The translations under genes were made by a program, and so were the position numbers. Positions 47,847 to 57,517 of a stretch of 64,000 nt of DNA are shown here, piece by piece; positions within the stretch are counted from its first letter, which is position 1, and the number at the start of each line of letters is the position of its first letter. Origin of the DNA: Beta vulgaris subsp. vulgaris (Eukaryota > Streptophyta > Magnoliopsida > Caryophyllales > Amaranthaceae); assembly GCF_026745355.1 (NCBI RefSeq), contig NC_079204.1, positions 49,232,785 through 49,296,784 on the forward strand. The letters are read 5' to 3'. The notes below the pieces were generated by a model. The model was not told where the DNA came from. It did not search any database and was given only the letters and a program-made list of their open reading frames with translations.

Positions 47847-49223
47847 TCACTCTGAATAAGGGTCGGAAAGGGTGTAAACCGCCTTCCCTTTAATAGGTTC
47901 ATCTTCTCGGTAGTGCTTAAGACGTTGTCCATTTATCTTAAAAGAGCCGGTTGCTTCACTATAAATCTCAACCGAGTCATACGAAAAGACCTTAAGGATT
48001 TTGAATGGACCATACCTCCTTAAGCGAAGCTTACCAGGAAATAACTTCAATCGAGAGTTGAATAGTGAAACTAACTCTCCTTCATGAAATCTTCGCCGCA
48101 TGATATGCTTGTCAGGCCACCTTTTCCTTCGTTTTTTGTACAACCTTGAGTTTTCATAAACTTTCCACTCTACCTCAGGAAACATAGTACTCTCCTTAGA
48201 TTCTTCGTGTGTCAACACCTCCTTGATAGGCTCAATACTAGGTAATGAATGTGGTTCCTCTAAGAGCCTCTTGTACTCCCTAGTTTCCCGATCCTCTTCA
48301 TCAGCACTTCCCATGAGGGCGGTTTGCAGTGAATCATTAAGCTGTAGACTAGCAGCTTTTACCTCTATCGCCTCATCTAGAGCATCCACTCTATAGATAG
48401 TCTCTCCCATAGAAGGAGCTTCCATGGAGTTTGTGAGATTGTACTCTATCTTCTCAGTACCTACTTCAAAGGTAATCTTTCCATTCTTCATGTCAATGAT
48501 GGCTCCAGCAGTGGCCAGGAAAGGTCTCCCAAGAATAATAGGGACCTGCGCATCCTCCTCCATCTCCATTACTACAAAGTCACATGGAATGAAAAACTTC
48601 CCAACACGGAGAGGAACATCTTCAAGGATACCAAGTGGATACCTTACAGTTCTATCAGCTAATTGTAAGGAGATGCGTGTGGGTTTTGGTTCACCCATTT
48701 GAAGCTTCTTGCATATAGACAAAGGCATTAGACTAACACTTGCGCCGAGATCGCAAAGTGCCTTTTTTATTTCGATATCTCCTAGCTTCATAGGAATAGA
48801 GTAGCTACCCGGATCTCCTAACTTCGTGGGAAGTTTATTCTGCAAAATAGCACTACATTCTGTTGTAAGTGAAACAGTTGCATTCTCCTCGATCTTCCGC
48901 TTGTTTGAGAGCATGTCTTTCAGAAATTTTGCATAAGATGGCATCTCAGAGATAGCCTCCAAGAATGGTATGTTTATGTGCAGCTTCTGCAGTATATCAA
49001 GTAACTTCCCATATTTCTTCTCTAATTTTGCATGGGCCAACCTTTGTGGGAATGGAACTGGTGGCGTGTAAGGCCGAATAGGGGTAGGAGTAGGTTCCTT
49101 CTTCTGTTCTTCGACAATCTCATTCTCTATCACTTTCTCAGTTTGAACCATCTCTTCCATAGTTCTTTTTGATGGCTCCTTCAAAGGATGATCTTGTACC
49201 TCTTTTCCGTTCCTCAAAATCAC
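47847..49223 (-). CDS. Athila protease frame fused to the integrase C-terminal tail
   Basis: This is an uninterrupted 458-codon frame. An N-terminal linker (MILRNGKEVQ, AKLEKKYGKLLDILQKLHIN, FLKDMLSNKRKIEE) leads to a retropepsin-like domain at about residues 130-260: PTKLGDPGSYSIPMKLGD, then the active-site-like CDLGASVSLMP, and VPIILGRPFLATAGAIID. The last 100 or so residues (KRRKRWPDKHIMRRRFHEGE, PGKLRLRRYGPFKILKV, NGQRLKHY) are the C-terminal end of gypsy integrase. RT, RNase H and integrase core should lie between but are missing, with the frame kept open. The active-site Asp is in DLGAS, where DTGAS or DSGAS is usual. It may be a functional accessory protein of a trans-mobilised family or a chance in-frame deletion. 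Confidence 0.8.
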   Translation of the reverse strand: MILRNGKEVQDHPLKEPSKRTMEEMVQTEKVIENEIVEEQKKEPTPTPIRPYTPPVPFPQRLAHAKLEKKYGKLLDILQKLHINIPFLEAISEMPSYAKFLKDMLSNKRKIEENATVSLTTECSAILQNKLPTKLGDPGSYSIPMKLGDIEIKKALCDLGASVSLMPLSICKKLQMGEPKPTRISLQLADRTVRYPLGILEDVPLRVGKFFIPCDFVVMEMEEDAQVPIILGRPFLATAGAIIDMKNGKITFEVGTEKIEYNLTNSMEAPSMGETIYRVDALDEAIEVKAASLQLNDSLQTALMGSADEEDRETREYKRLLEEPHSLPSIEPIKEVLTHEESKESTMFPEVEWKVYENSRLYKKRRKRWPDKHIMRRRFHEGELVSLFNSRLKLFPGKLRLRRYGPFKILKVFSYDSVEIYSEATGSFKINGQRLKHYREDEPIKGKAVYTLSDPYSE

Positions 49224-49404
49224 AGCATTGATGTGAGCCTTAGGTGGTTGTTCACTATTACCTGGAAAATGACCAGAGCTTTTGATAATTGGCCCACCTG
49301 ATGTGCAAGTTGGCTTATTTGACTTTCCAAGAGCTTGTTCTGAGCTTGAATTTGTTGAATTGCGTTATCAGTCTTCTCATTTTGCTTACTTGTTGAGCCA
49401 TAAG

Positions 49405-50650
49405 TTAGTTTGTTGGGCTAAAAGGTTCTCCATCATAATCTCCAAGTTGCTTTCTGTTGAATTGGAGGAGGTTGCTGATTAACACCTGATTGACATGATT
49501 ATTGAATGGGGCTCTAGCTTGAAAACCTGGTGGTGCATTAAAATAGTTGCGAGGTGGAGGAGGTGGATTGAGTTGTGCTTGAGTGTTCTTGTATGAGAAT
49601 GCAGGATTATGCTTCCATCCTTCATTGTACGTGTTAGAATAAGGATCATATGGTTGCTTTGGATTGGAGTTATAAAGAGCATTGGCTTGCTCAATTGTCA
49701 TCCCATCATTGTTGGTTTGACATTCTGTAGCAGCATGTCCTTGTACCCGCACATCTGACATGAGACCATCATAGATGAACCAGCTTGGAGTCGATCAAAC
49801 TTGTGAGAAAGTGCCTGCACAGTATTAGTCAAAGTGGTTAGCGCATCAACATCATATTTACCTCCCTTCTTAGCACGATTGCGACCATTTGGATGGTAGT
49901 TGTCATTGGCCGCCATCTTCTCAATCAACTCCTTTGCTTCGGTTGGATTCTTAGTCATAAGGGAACCGCCTGAAGCAGCATCAATGTAGATACGAAACTC
50001 ATGTGTCAAACCATTGTAGAAAGTCTGTATCAACATCCATTCAGGAATCCCATGATGAGGACATTGTCTTTGCAAACGTAGGAACCTTCTCCATGCTTCA
50101 TATAATGATTCGTCGTCATGTTGCTCAAAGGTTGCTAACTCATTCCTCAGCTTCGCGGTCTTTTCTTGCCCCAAAAACTTCACCAAGAATGCTTTGGCAA
50201 GTTTTCCCCATGTATCAAAAGTTCCGACACCTTCATCTCTCAACCACTCCCTTGGCCTATCGCGAAGGGAGAAAGGAAAAAGGCGTAGTCGAATAGCATC
50301 CTCACTCACATTGTTGATTTCACTGTGTCGCATTTCTCCAAGAAACTAGCAATGTGACTCACAGGGCATTCATTGGGTAACCCTGCAAATGAATCGTTGG
50401 AGATGAACTGGATGAATTGAGGCTTAAGTTCGAAATTTGCAGCATTGACGGCAGGTCGAACAATGCTCGATAATGCACCAGTTGTAGTATCTGGTACACC
50501 ATACTCCCAAAGATTTTTAGTTGCTTCTTCACCCATTGCTTGATTATTACTCTTAAGTCGTCTCTTTGTACTTCCTTGCTTGCGTGCAGTGGCTTCGATT
50601 TCAAGATCTAGAGGAATCAAATTCTGGGGACCTCTACGTCGAGTTTGCAT
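49405..50650 (-). pseudogene. Athila gag (nearly intact, two frames)
   Basis: On the minus strand, 50650-50306 and 50333-49698 join by a frameshift at about 50310-50330. The N-terminus MQTRRRGPQNLIPLDLEIEA leads to FISNDSFAGLPNECPVSHIA, the SEDAIRLRLFPFSLRDRPRE motif of Retrotrans_gag, FLVKFLGQEKTAKLRNELA, SLYEAWRRFLRLQRQCPHHG and FYNGLTHEFRIYIDA. A partial zinc knuckle (CQMCGYKDM) lies near 49750. The protein continues in another frame to 49405 with Pro/Asn-rich sequence. Gag forms the virus-like particle of the retrotransposon. Confidence 0.85.
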
Positions 50651-50774
50651 GCAACAAAGAAAGAACTAAAAACAAAAGATCAAATAACGAAGAAATGATA
50701 GCCGAAGCAGCAAACTAAAAGAAAAACTTAGCAAAAATAAAATCAAAAATAACTAATTTAAATACCGTTAGTCC

Positions 50775-50794
50775 CCGGCAACGGCGCCAAAATT
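50775..50794 (-). other. Primer-binding site of the Athila derivative
   Basis: TTGGCGCCGTTGCCGGGGA on the minus strand stands just downstream of the 5' LTR, the standard primer site of Athila/Tat gypsy elements. Confidence 0.85.
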
Positions 50795-52286
50795 TGAAAG
50801 GCTTATCGCGTACCTAACAAAAATAACCAAACTATTCCTCCTAACTAATGTAGTCGGGCAAGTAAGGATCGAATCCCAAGGACTAACTGATTCAAAGTAG
50901 TTAAATTAACTCTAATTAATACTAAGCAATGATCCAAATAAGTGATGATGAACTAATCTAAGTACTAAAGCAAATGAAATTATCAAGAATGAATCAAAGA
51001 CTAAAGACATCTAGGTTTAAGTATCCCCACTAATACGAATTAATGCCACAAACAATCCCTTTTCCCTTAATTAACTAATAAATAACTCATAGGATAGACG
51101 CGCCCTAATAATACTAAGGATTTCTTTCGATCAATCAGTAGCTTCCCTAACAATGCAATCATGCCTATTTTCATGGAGTCATGCAAATTAAGGAATTTGG
51201 ACATAGCATCCTAACATCCTAATAAATTCCATCAACTACTTTCGTGATGATTTCCTTTATCTTAAATTAGGGTTCTAGATTCGATTAAGATCCAACTTTC
51301 GTTGCAAAAAATAATCACATTCAAAATATACTATTTCTAGTCATATATTGATAATTAAAACCAACCCTAAAATAAATGAATCATAAATCAATCAAAGTTT
51401 GGGAATTGGGAATTAAACAAGCATCAATTCATATTAGGGTTCAACCTAACCCTAGAATAGAAAACTACTCACACATGATAATTGAATAAACAAAATAAAT
51501 ATTAAAAGAAAGCATGATTAACAATAATAATAATAATAGAATAGAGAAGAGAAAATAATACTTGAATTAATTGATGAAATTGCAAACTTGAATGTCGAAA
51601 CAAAAACTTCAGGAAAACAACGGAGAATGACGTTCAAAAACGTGAAGCAGCCAAAAGAACAAAATAAAACTCACGTTATCTCCCTAAAAAATCTCCTAAA
51701 AATCAATCTTTTTCTCCTTATACTCGTGGCCCTACCCTCATTACAAGATAAGGAAGATCTAATTAAAGCATTAACAGTCCGAAATCGTGCAGTCCGCGTG
51801 CCCCGGAAATTTCAGCAAAACTGGGCCAACTTGCAAGGCCCATATCTCTTAGAATATAACTCGCCTTGGGCCGTATAGCATATCGTTGGAAAGCTCTTCA
51901 AGCCTACTTTCCAATGCCTCTGGAATCAGCCAAATATCAGCATCAAATCGGAAGTTATGGATAAAAGAGTGAGCATGACTCGATTTTCGCAATTATATCA
52001 ATGAATTCCAACTCCAATTGAGCTCCAATTTGCACTCAAATACATCCAAAGTGATCCTTATCAATGTAGCTTGCTTCCATTTGATCCTAAGTACTCAAGC
52101 TTGCCCAATAATGCTCCAATTATGTTCTCGATATCTGAAATTCATCAAGGAATACCAAAAACGCACAAGAGGAGTAATATTTCGCAAATTAAGTAAAAGC
52201 GTGCAATTATGAAATAAAATACACCTAAATATTCCTAGAATGCAACCTAAATGCAACTAAAACCTATATAAAAATACGACACATCA
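50795..52286 (-). repeat. 5' LTR of the Athila derivative
   Basis: Full-length LTR of 1492 bp. A 64-codon frame within it (52018-52212) is repeated at 44602-44796 because both are LTR copies; it is not a gene. Confidence 0.9.
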
Positions 52287-52291
52287 TTTGG

Positions 52292-52985
52292 TTTTTCAGG
52301 AATAAACTTATTTTTAATGATGAAGTTGTGTCTTCAAGAAAGGCTAGTTTTGTTATTAGTAATTTTGCTTCGAATCTGTAAGAATTAAGAGCCAGACTCC
52401 TAAGACTTTTAATCAGCGTAATGGTCATGACTCTTGTCCCCCCCCCCCCCCCCCCGCCCTTGGTTTTTTCAAGCTAAATTTTGATGGTTCAAAGCTCCCT
52501 AATGGCAATGCCTCGTTGGGGTTTGTTATTCGTGATTTCCATGGTGATGCTATTTTGGCTGGGGGTCGTCCCCTGGGTTGCAACACCTCTATTCTTCAAG
52601 CAGAAGCTTGGGCCTTGAAAGATGGTATCTCCGCAGCCCTTTTGCTGAACATCTCTAAGGTTATCATTAAAGGAGATAATCTTGCGGTGATTAATGATGT
52701 TGAAAAAATCTGGAAAATTCCTTGGGAAATCGGTAATATTATTAGTGATATTGTTTCTAATCTCTGCCAATTTGATGTTTTTCAGGTTCAGCACTATTAT
52801 CGGGAAGCGAACAAGGTTGCCGACCTCATAGCCAATCGTGACCACTCTTTCTTGGATCTTCAGTATTGTTACCCTCCTTTTGATGTTGATTTCTCTCTTT
52901 TCATCCGAAAGGATGTTTTAGGTTGGCCTCCTGATTGAGGGGTTTTCCTAAGTTTTTTTTTTCTCCTTATAAAAAAAAAAAAAAA
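52292..52985 (+). pseudogene. 3' part of the LINE: RNase H domain and poly(A)
   Basis: This continues the LINE after the Athila element. A run of C (52438-52455) is followed by LVFSKLNFDGS-like sequence and the open piece 52516-52938, an RNase H (RVT_3) domain: GFVIRDFHGDAILAGGRPL, then QAEAWALKDGISAALLL, VIIKGDNLAVINDV, and HYYREANKVADLIANRDHSF. These carry the acidic positions expected of the domain (D in FDGS, E in QAEA, D in GDN). The domain ends at TGA 52936, followed by TTTTTTTTTTCTCC and a run of about 15 A residues. Confidence 0.85.
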
Positions 52986-53149
52986 ACTCAGCTTGGATGC
53001 CAAAACTCTCAAGCTCTCAATTTTGCACCAATGAAGCAAAGGCCAATTGTGTTACTGAGACAAGATTTTAGCACTCTAACAAAGAACAATATTGTTCTTC
53101 TAATTCATAATGCAAGACAAAAGTCGTGGCTACTTCAATCAAAAAAGGG

Positions 53150-54146
53150 CGGTCCCCTATTCAAACCGAAAAAAGTACCTCACCTCACTTACGAAGAAGT
53201 AGTTGGAGCTGGGAACTAGGAGAGTTTGCTTTTGTTTTCTCTTTCTAAGAGCGGTCTGATCAAATAAGGGATCAGACCCCTCCTCGTGTTCAAACTAGTC
53301 ATTAATGGTCGGCTTAATTGGTATCCTTTCGGTATGCCTTGCGAACACTTTCTTTTTTAGTCTTTCATCTTCTCTAGAGAAGCGAAACTCGAACGGATAG
53401 AGCAGATGGTCCAACTACATAACTTTTTCTTTTTCATTACTTCCATGGTCGTGCCTTGTGGCACGGCAGCACCCGTACTATTGAAATGGTTCGTCAGTAG
53501 AGATGTTTCCACAGGTGCCCCTTTTTCCAATGGTACTTTAATTCCTATTCTTATCCCTTCATTCCTTCTTTTGGTTTATCTACATTCCAGGAAATTCATA
53601 CGCTCTATGGACGGAGTAAAAAGTGGAGTCTTGGTCAGAGCAAGTTGCCCTATTTTATTACCAGACATAATTGGGAGAAGCTCATCCGAAACTAGAGCTA
53701 GAAACGCCTTATTTCGTTTCGTTCCCATTCTTCATTTTCTTCTTCTCGAATTCAAGGGGGACTTCCCCTATTTAGAATCTTTTTGCGGTGTGCTCCGTTT
53801 ACTATTCTTTCGTACTTTCTTCTCTTTACCACGCGATAGGTCAGCGAAGCGTGAGCGGGCGCGGAGAAGAGAAGGCCAAACACTTCGGCCTAACGGGAAT
53901 GAGCAACGACGAAATGAAAAGAGAAAGTGCCCCGGGCGCCCCCATTTAGAAAGAAGGGTCGAAGGGTTTGGGCCTGTAGCTTTCCCCGTCCCCCCTTCGT
54001 CGGGTGGTGCTTGCATGGGGGGTGTGCTACCTGAAATCGGGCTTGAAGCTCCCGCCTTACCAACGAGCCGACAGCTGATGGCTGTTGGTCACGACTACTA
54101 CCAAAAGGTGAACATGAAGATGAATATTTCACATGGGGGAGTGTTC
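53150..54146 (+). mobile_element. Nuclear insertion of mitochondrial DNA (NUMT)
   Basis: The GC-balanced sequence encodes mitochondrial ccmFc and its leader (for example GAACGGATAGAGCAG before the ATG), in sharp contrast to the AT-rich nuclear surroundings. The right edge at about 54146 falls close to the expected end of ccmFc exon 1, after which the sequence no longer resembles the gene. The left edge is uncertain, somewhere between the LINE poly(A) (52985) and 53220. Confidence 0.75.
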
Positions 54147-54149
54147 TGA
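53406..54149 (+). pseudogene. ccmFc: Nuclear copy of mitochondrial ccmFc, exon 1
   Basis: The open frame of 247 codons starts MVQLHNFFFFITSMVVP and contains LLKWFVSRDV, PFSNGTLIPILIPSFLLLVY, then DIIGRSSSETRARNALFRFV, RDRSAKRERARRREGQTLRP and DYYQKVNMKMNISHGGV. This is the first exon of CcmFc, a subunit of the haem-lyase complex of cytochrome c maturation in plant mitochondria, here with unedited codons. The second exon is absent and no presequence for import from the cytosol is seen, so it is a non-functional NUMT and not a transferred gene. The absence of stops suggests a recent transfer. Mitochondrial plasmid or assembly admixture is the alternative. Confidence 0.85.
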
Positions 54150-54539
54150 TTCTTTGCAGCTATCATGTGTTGCTTGCGCACCTCTTTTATAAAGCAAAGC
54201 GCCAAGCCGATTTCACACTATCTGCAATTTATGGAGTCTACACCAGCAGTAACTCAGCATTTCTTAATCACTGGTAATATGCTGAAGCCTAAAACTCTTC
54301 TCTAGATCTTAATTCTTTATAGGCAAGATAGTGTGTTTATCACTACATTGTGGCTATTTTCCAATTCTAATTCGTCAAACCACTTTATAACCAGGCAATC
54401 ACCATTGTTTGTGTCTCTATCTAGAGGTCGTCTTCTCCATCATAACCCACACAAGTGAATAAGTGATCAATCGACCTTGTTTTTTATATGATGAGTAGTA
54501 GAGACATCAATAAATATGTGTGATGAAGTAACAAATACT
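54150..54539. other. Spacer between NUMT and TIR element
   Basis: Nothing is recognised. Confidence 0.25.
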
Positions 54540-55567
54540 TTAAGAGTTAATTGGCCAAAGCAGCACGAACTATGCTTCAAGTGCACTGAGTAGCACAACT
54601 TTTGATGGGCGCAACGCGTAGTACGAACTTTAACATAAGGTGCAACCAATAGCATAAATGTGAGCGGAGTATGAAAATTCCACCAACTTTATAGAATCTT
54701 CAGTAATTTATTATTTTCTTTTTCCTTTTTTCCCTCAATCTTCTTCTTCTATTCCTCCTCTCTCTATCCACCGAAAAATCTCCCTTCCCCCACTACTATC
54801 CATCGAAAACTACCACTTTCCCATCCTTCCCAACTCTGTACCTTTGGCTGTAAAAATTCAGTTACATGGACATCTGCAAATGACATGGATTAAAATAATT
54901 ATACATTGTCTTAAAGATAAAGATAACGAAGTTAAAAGTTAGAACTTGAATACTTGAATATACTTGTAAAGAATTTTTGTCACTCAAATAGCATGCTAAA
55001 AGAACATGTACAAGATTACAGATGTGGAAGCTCTGATTTTTTAGAAGCTACGAAGCAGTCGTGAAAAAAGAGGTGGCAGTATAGGAGATTTGTTTTGAGG
55101 AGTGAAGGGGTGGGGTTTTCAGTTGTAAAGGGTTGGCGAGGAGAGGGAAAGAGAAATATTGCGGAGGGTTTGTCGGATGGGGGTGGTTTCAGCTTATCGG
55201 AGGCTGGGGAAGGGGATAGGATTTATGTCGGGGATAGGGAGAAGAGGTAGCTTCCGATGTTTAGGGTGAGGAAGAGGAGGTTTTCCAATGGGTGGGGAGA
55301 GGAGGAATAAAGAGGAAGTCGAGAGAGAAGAAGGAGAAGAGAGGAAAAAAAGGAAAAAGAAGAAGATTGAGGGAAAAAAGGAAAAAGAAAAGAAAATAAT
55401 AAATTAATGAATTCCATAATTTCGGGAAATCTCCGTCCTCCGGTCGCATTTATATTATTTGTTGCACCTTGTGTTAAAGTTTGTGTTATGCGTTGCACCC
55501 GTCAAAGGTTGTGATGTTCAATGCGCTTGAGGCATAATTCGTGCTTGTTCTAGCCAATTAACCCTTA
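54540..55567. mobile_element. Long-TIR non-autonomous element (~1.0 kb)
   Basis: The left end AAGAGTTAATTGGCCAAAGC, with GCACGAACTATGC and CACAACTTTTGATGGGCGCA, matches the inverted right end AAGGGTTAATTGGCTAGAAC, with GCACGAATTATGC and CACAACCTTTGACGGGTGCA, over about 120 bp. ACTTT flanks both sides (54535-54539 and 55568-55572), possibly extending to 7-8 bp. The core has a purine-rich patch (55070-55390) that gives open but meaningless frames. Superfamily is uncertain (Mutator-like or hAT). Confidence 0.75.
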
Positions 55568-55580
55568 CTTTAATGATAAA

Positions 55581-55842
55581 CTAGTTATTAGGCCCGGGCT
55601 ATGCCCCGGGTAAGAAAAAATTTATTTATTAATATAATATCTTATGATAATAGCACTAAATACAACTTAGCCTAGTGGTTAAAATTATAGTATATGTACT
55701 TGAGGTCTCAGGATCAAACCCTATACTATGCAATTTCTTAATTTTTTTATTGTACATGGATTACATGAACTAAAATCCCTAGGGAGAGCGCCACGTGGCA
55801 CAGTTTCTTGTTTTCGCACACCTTTTAATATATTTGTATAGA
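55581..55842 (-). mobile_element. Short non-autonomous Helitron with tRNA-like boxes
   Basis: On the minus strand, A|TCTATACAAATATATTAAAA is the 5' end; the 3' end has the hairpin CCCGGGGCATAGCCCGGG, then CCTAATAA, CTAG and a flanking T. On the + strand the interior contains TTAGCCTAGTGGTTAAAA (box A-like) and GGATCAAACCC (box B-like) about 45 bases apart, a pattern of tRNA-derived SINE promoters. It carries no protein-coding sequence. Confidence 0.72.
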
Positions 55843-55930
55843 TAACTCCATTTGTACTATACTAGTATTATGTACAAATTATAATGATTGTTCCTTAGTT
55901 CTTACACAATTACATAAATATTATGAAATA

Positions 55931-56186
55931 CTCCTTCTGTCTTTTTAATTGCTACATTTATATTTTGGGAAATTCAACTAACACATTTGACTGATTATTT
56001 TGATTTTTTATAAGCAAAAATATAAGCTAGTCATGTGTGGTTCTATTAGATTCGTCTCAATGTGTAGATTTATAATATCAAATTTTTATAATTTTTACTT
56101 AAAAGGAATAAGAGATATTAAGGGTTAAAAAAACGTGTTGAAAACCATGTCCAAACAATACACCAATAAAATAGAAACGAAGGGAG
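55931..56186. mobile_element. Stowaway-like MITE (256 bp)
   Basis: The ends CTCCTTCTGTCTTTTTAATT and, inverted, CTCCCTTCGTTTCTATTTTA have TA on both sides (55929-55930 and 56187-56188). Confidence 0.8.
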
Positions 56187-56340
56187 TACTATAGTGCATT
56201 ACACTGTTTAATACTAGTTTATTGTCAAATTCTGTAAATATGGGGGGTTCTTGAAGTTTGAAATTCCTTTTCCAAATGAATATAGATATAATTTAGTGAT
56301 GAATTCTATTAATTGATGGAATTAGTGCTCTTTTAAATTA

Positions 56341-56612
56341 CTCCTTACGTTATTTTTTTAATTATTACATTTTCTTAAATGGTTGCTTCTTTTTAATTGT
56401 CATATTGTTTAAATTTTCCTTATTTAGGGTAATTGTCTCACCTTAAAGTAATACTATTATAAGTAATACTATTATATTTATTTTCTCTTTTTTCGCCAAA
56501 AATTACTACTTTTTCACCTTTTTTCATAAAAAATACCCTCTAAAAAGCTTGAAAGTAAGATTGTCTAAATTGTTGTGCATAACACAATGTAGCAATAAGA
56601 AAACAGAGGGAG
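56341..56612. mobile_element. Stowaway-like MITE (272 bp)
   Basis: The ends CTCCTTACGTTATTTTTTTA and, inverted, CTCCCTCTGTTTTCTTATTG have TA on both sides (56339-56340 and 56613-56614). Confidence 0.78.
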
Positions 56613-56671
56613 TATGTCATAATATAAGAAAGCTATCTACTTTTTTCTTATAATGTACATAAGACATAATA

Positions 56672-56952
56672 GCTCTTTCATTTTCTTTTAGTTGTACAAA
56701 AGTACTTGACACATTTTTGTAAGGTAAGGAGAATTTCCTTGCAAGGAGGAAAATTGGGGATCCTTCTTGTAAGGATTGAGAATCGAACCCTTGTCACAGA
56801 GGCGGAAGGAGGGAGGACTTTACAACCAGTATGCCAATACATGACTATATTTTTTCCTTCATATAAATAATACCAGAGGGTCAAAACAAAATTAGTGAAT
56901 AGTATCAACTGTCAACCGTCAATATGGTACAACTAAACGAAAATGAAGGAAG
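56672..56952. mobile_element. Stowaway-like MITE with an internal tRNA-like segment (281 bp)
   Basis: The ends TCTTTCATTTTCTTTTAGTT and, inverted, CTTCCTTCATTTTCGTTTAG have TA on both sides. The interior, on the minus strand, has TGGCATACTGG (box A-like) and GGTTCGATTC (a perfect tRNA box B) about 45 bases apart, so a SINE or tRNA remnant may have been captured. Confidence 0.65.
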
Positions 56953-57517
56953 TATAATTTGTTATTGCATTGTAGCTTCTCCCAAATAATTAATTAATAG
57001 TACTACACTATTGCTAATGTGCTACTATTAATTTACACAATATTCAATTCTTAATTATTATTATTGTCCTTAGCGAATTATGGTGAATTGGGGTGGATAT
57101 GATGGTATTTGTTCCACAATCAGTTTTGCCTGTGTTAAGAATTTGCAGCCCCATTAATGCAATTTATTTAGTATAGGTCCAAATCAATCGAGATTTATAT
57201 AGGATCGGAAAAGATCACATTATTTGAACCGCTTTGGACCAATATAATTCTAATTTGATTACCAGTATCTGAAAATTTTGATTTTAAACCCGCACAATAA
57301 GTACTAAACTTCTATAGTTCCCAAGTCCAACTCCACTTAATACCCTAATGTAGACCCCTCTTACATCTACTCTTGCTATATTAACCTACTAGTTGTTGTA
57401 GTAAACAATTCTCCTTGTGTGCTATAGCAGTAGTATTAGTATTATTAGGCAGCCCTCTCCCAAAAGTAACGTACCCTCAAAAAAAGTAACGTATACTCAC
57501 ACACATTAAAGTATCCG
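56953..57517 (+). promoter_or_regulatory. Upstream region of the His-rich AGP gene
   Basis: AT-rich and without genes. GCTATATTAACC at about 57376 is the best TATA candidate, about 140 bases before the start. CTCCTTGTGTGC and CTCACACACATT are pyrimidine-rich leader-like parts. Confidence 0.3.

Larger units (their letters stand above)
44415..52286 (-). mobile_element. Athila-type Ty3/gypsy derivative with gag and protease only
   Basis: Perfect 5-bp duplication TTTGG flanks it (44410-44414 and 52287-52291). On the minus strand the 5' LTR is 52286-50795 (TGATGTGTCGTATTTTTATA to AAGCCTTTCA), then the primer site TTGGCGCCGTTGCCGGGGA, typical of Athila/Tat elements. Gag follows (50650-49405), then a protease-containing frame (49223-47847), about 3 kb of non-coding DNA, the polypurine tract TTGGGGGAGTT and a shortened 3' LTR (44870-44415). 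RT, RNase H and the integrase core are absent. The shared parts of the LTRs differ at only a handful of positions by eye, so the insertion is recent. Confidence 0.9.
39428..52985 (+). mobile_element. L1-type LINE, split by an Athila element
   Basis: The order is ORF1 with DUF4283-like region and zinc knuckle (39428-40910), then endonuclease (from about 40970), reverse transcriptase (about 42480-43530), zf-RVT (43988-44414 plus continuation), RNase H (52470-52938) and poly(A) (52971-52985). The Athila element (44415-52286) splits the region between zf-RVT and RNase H; removing it and one copy of TTTGG rejoins TGGTTTGTTTGG to TTTTTCAGGAATAAACT in frame (WFVWFFRNKL). ORF2 has many stops and frameshifts. 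The 5' boundary is uncertain because no target duplication could be matched. Confidence 0.85.

Noticed and set aside
53768..54132. Minus-strand frames opposite ccmFc
   Set aside because: Shadows of the mitochondrial gene copy.
56755..56800. Functional tRNA gene around GGTTCGATTC
   Set aside because: Only the box B region matches; no acceptor stem or anticodon arm could be formed.
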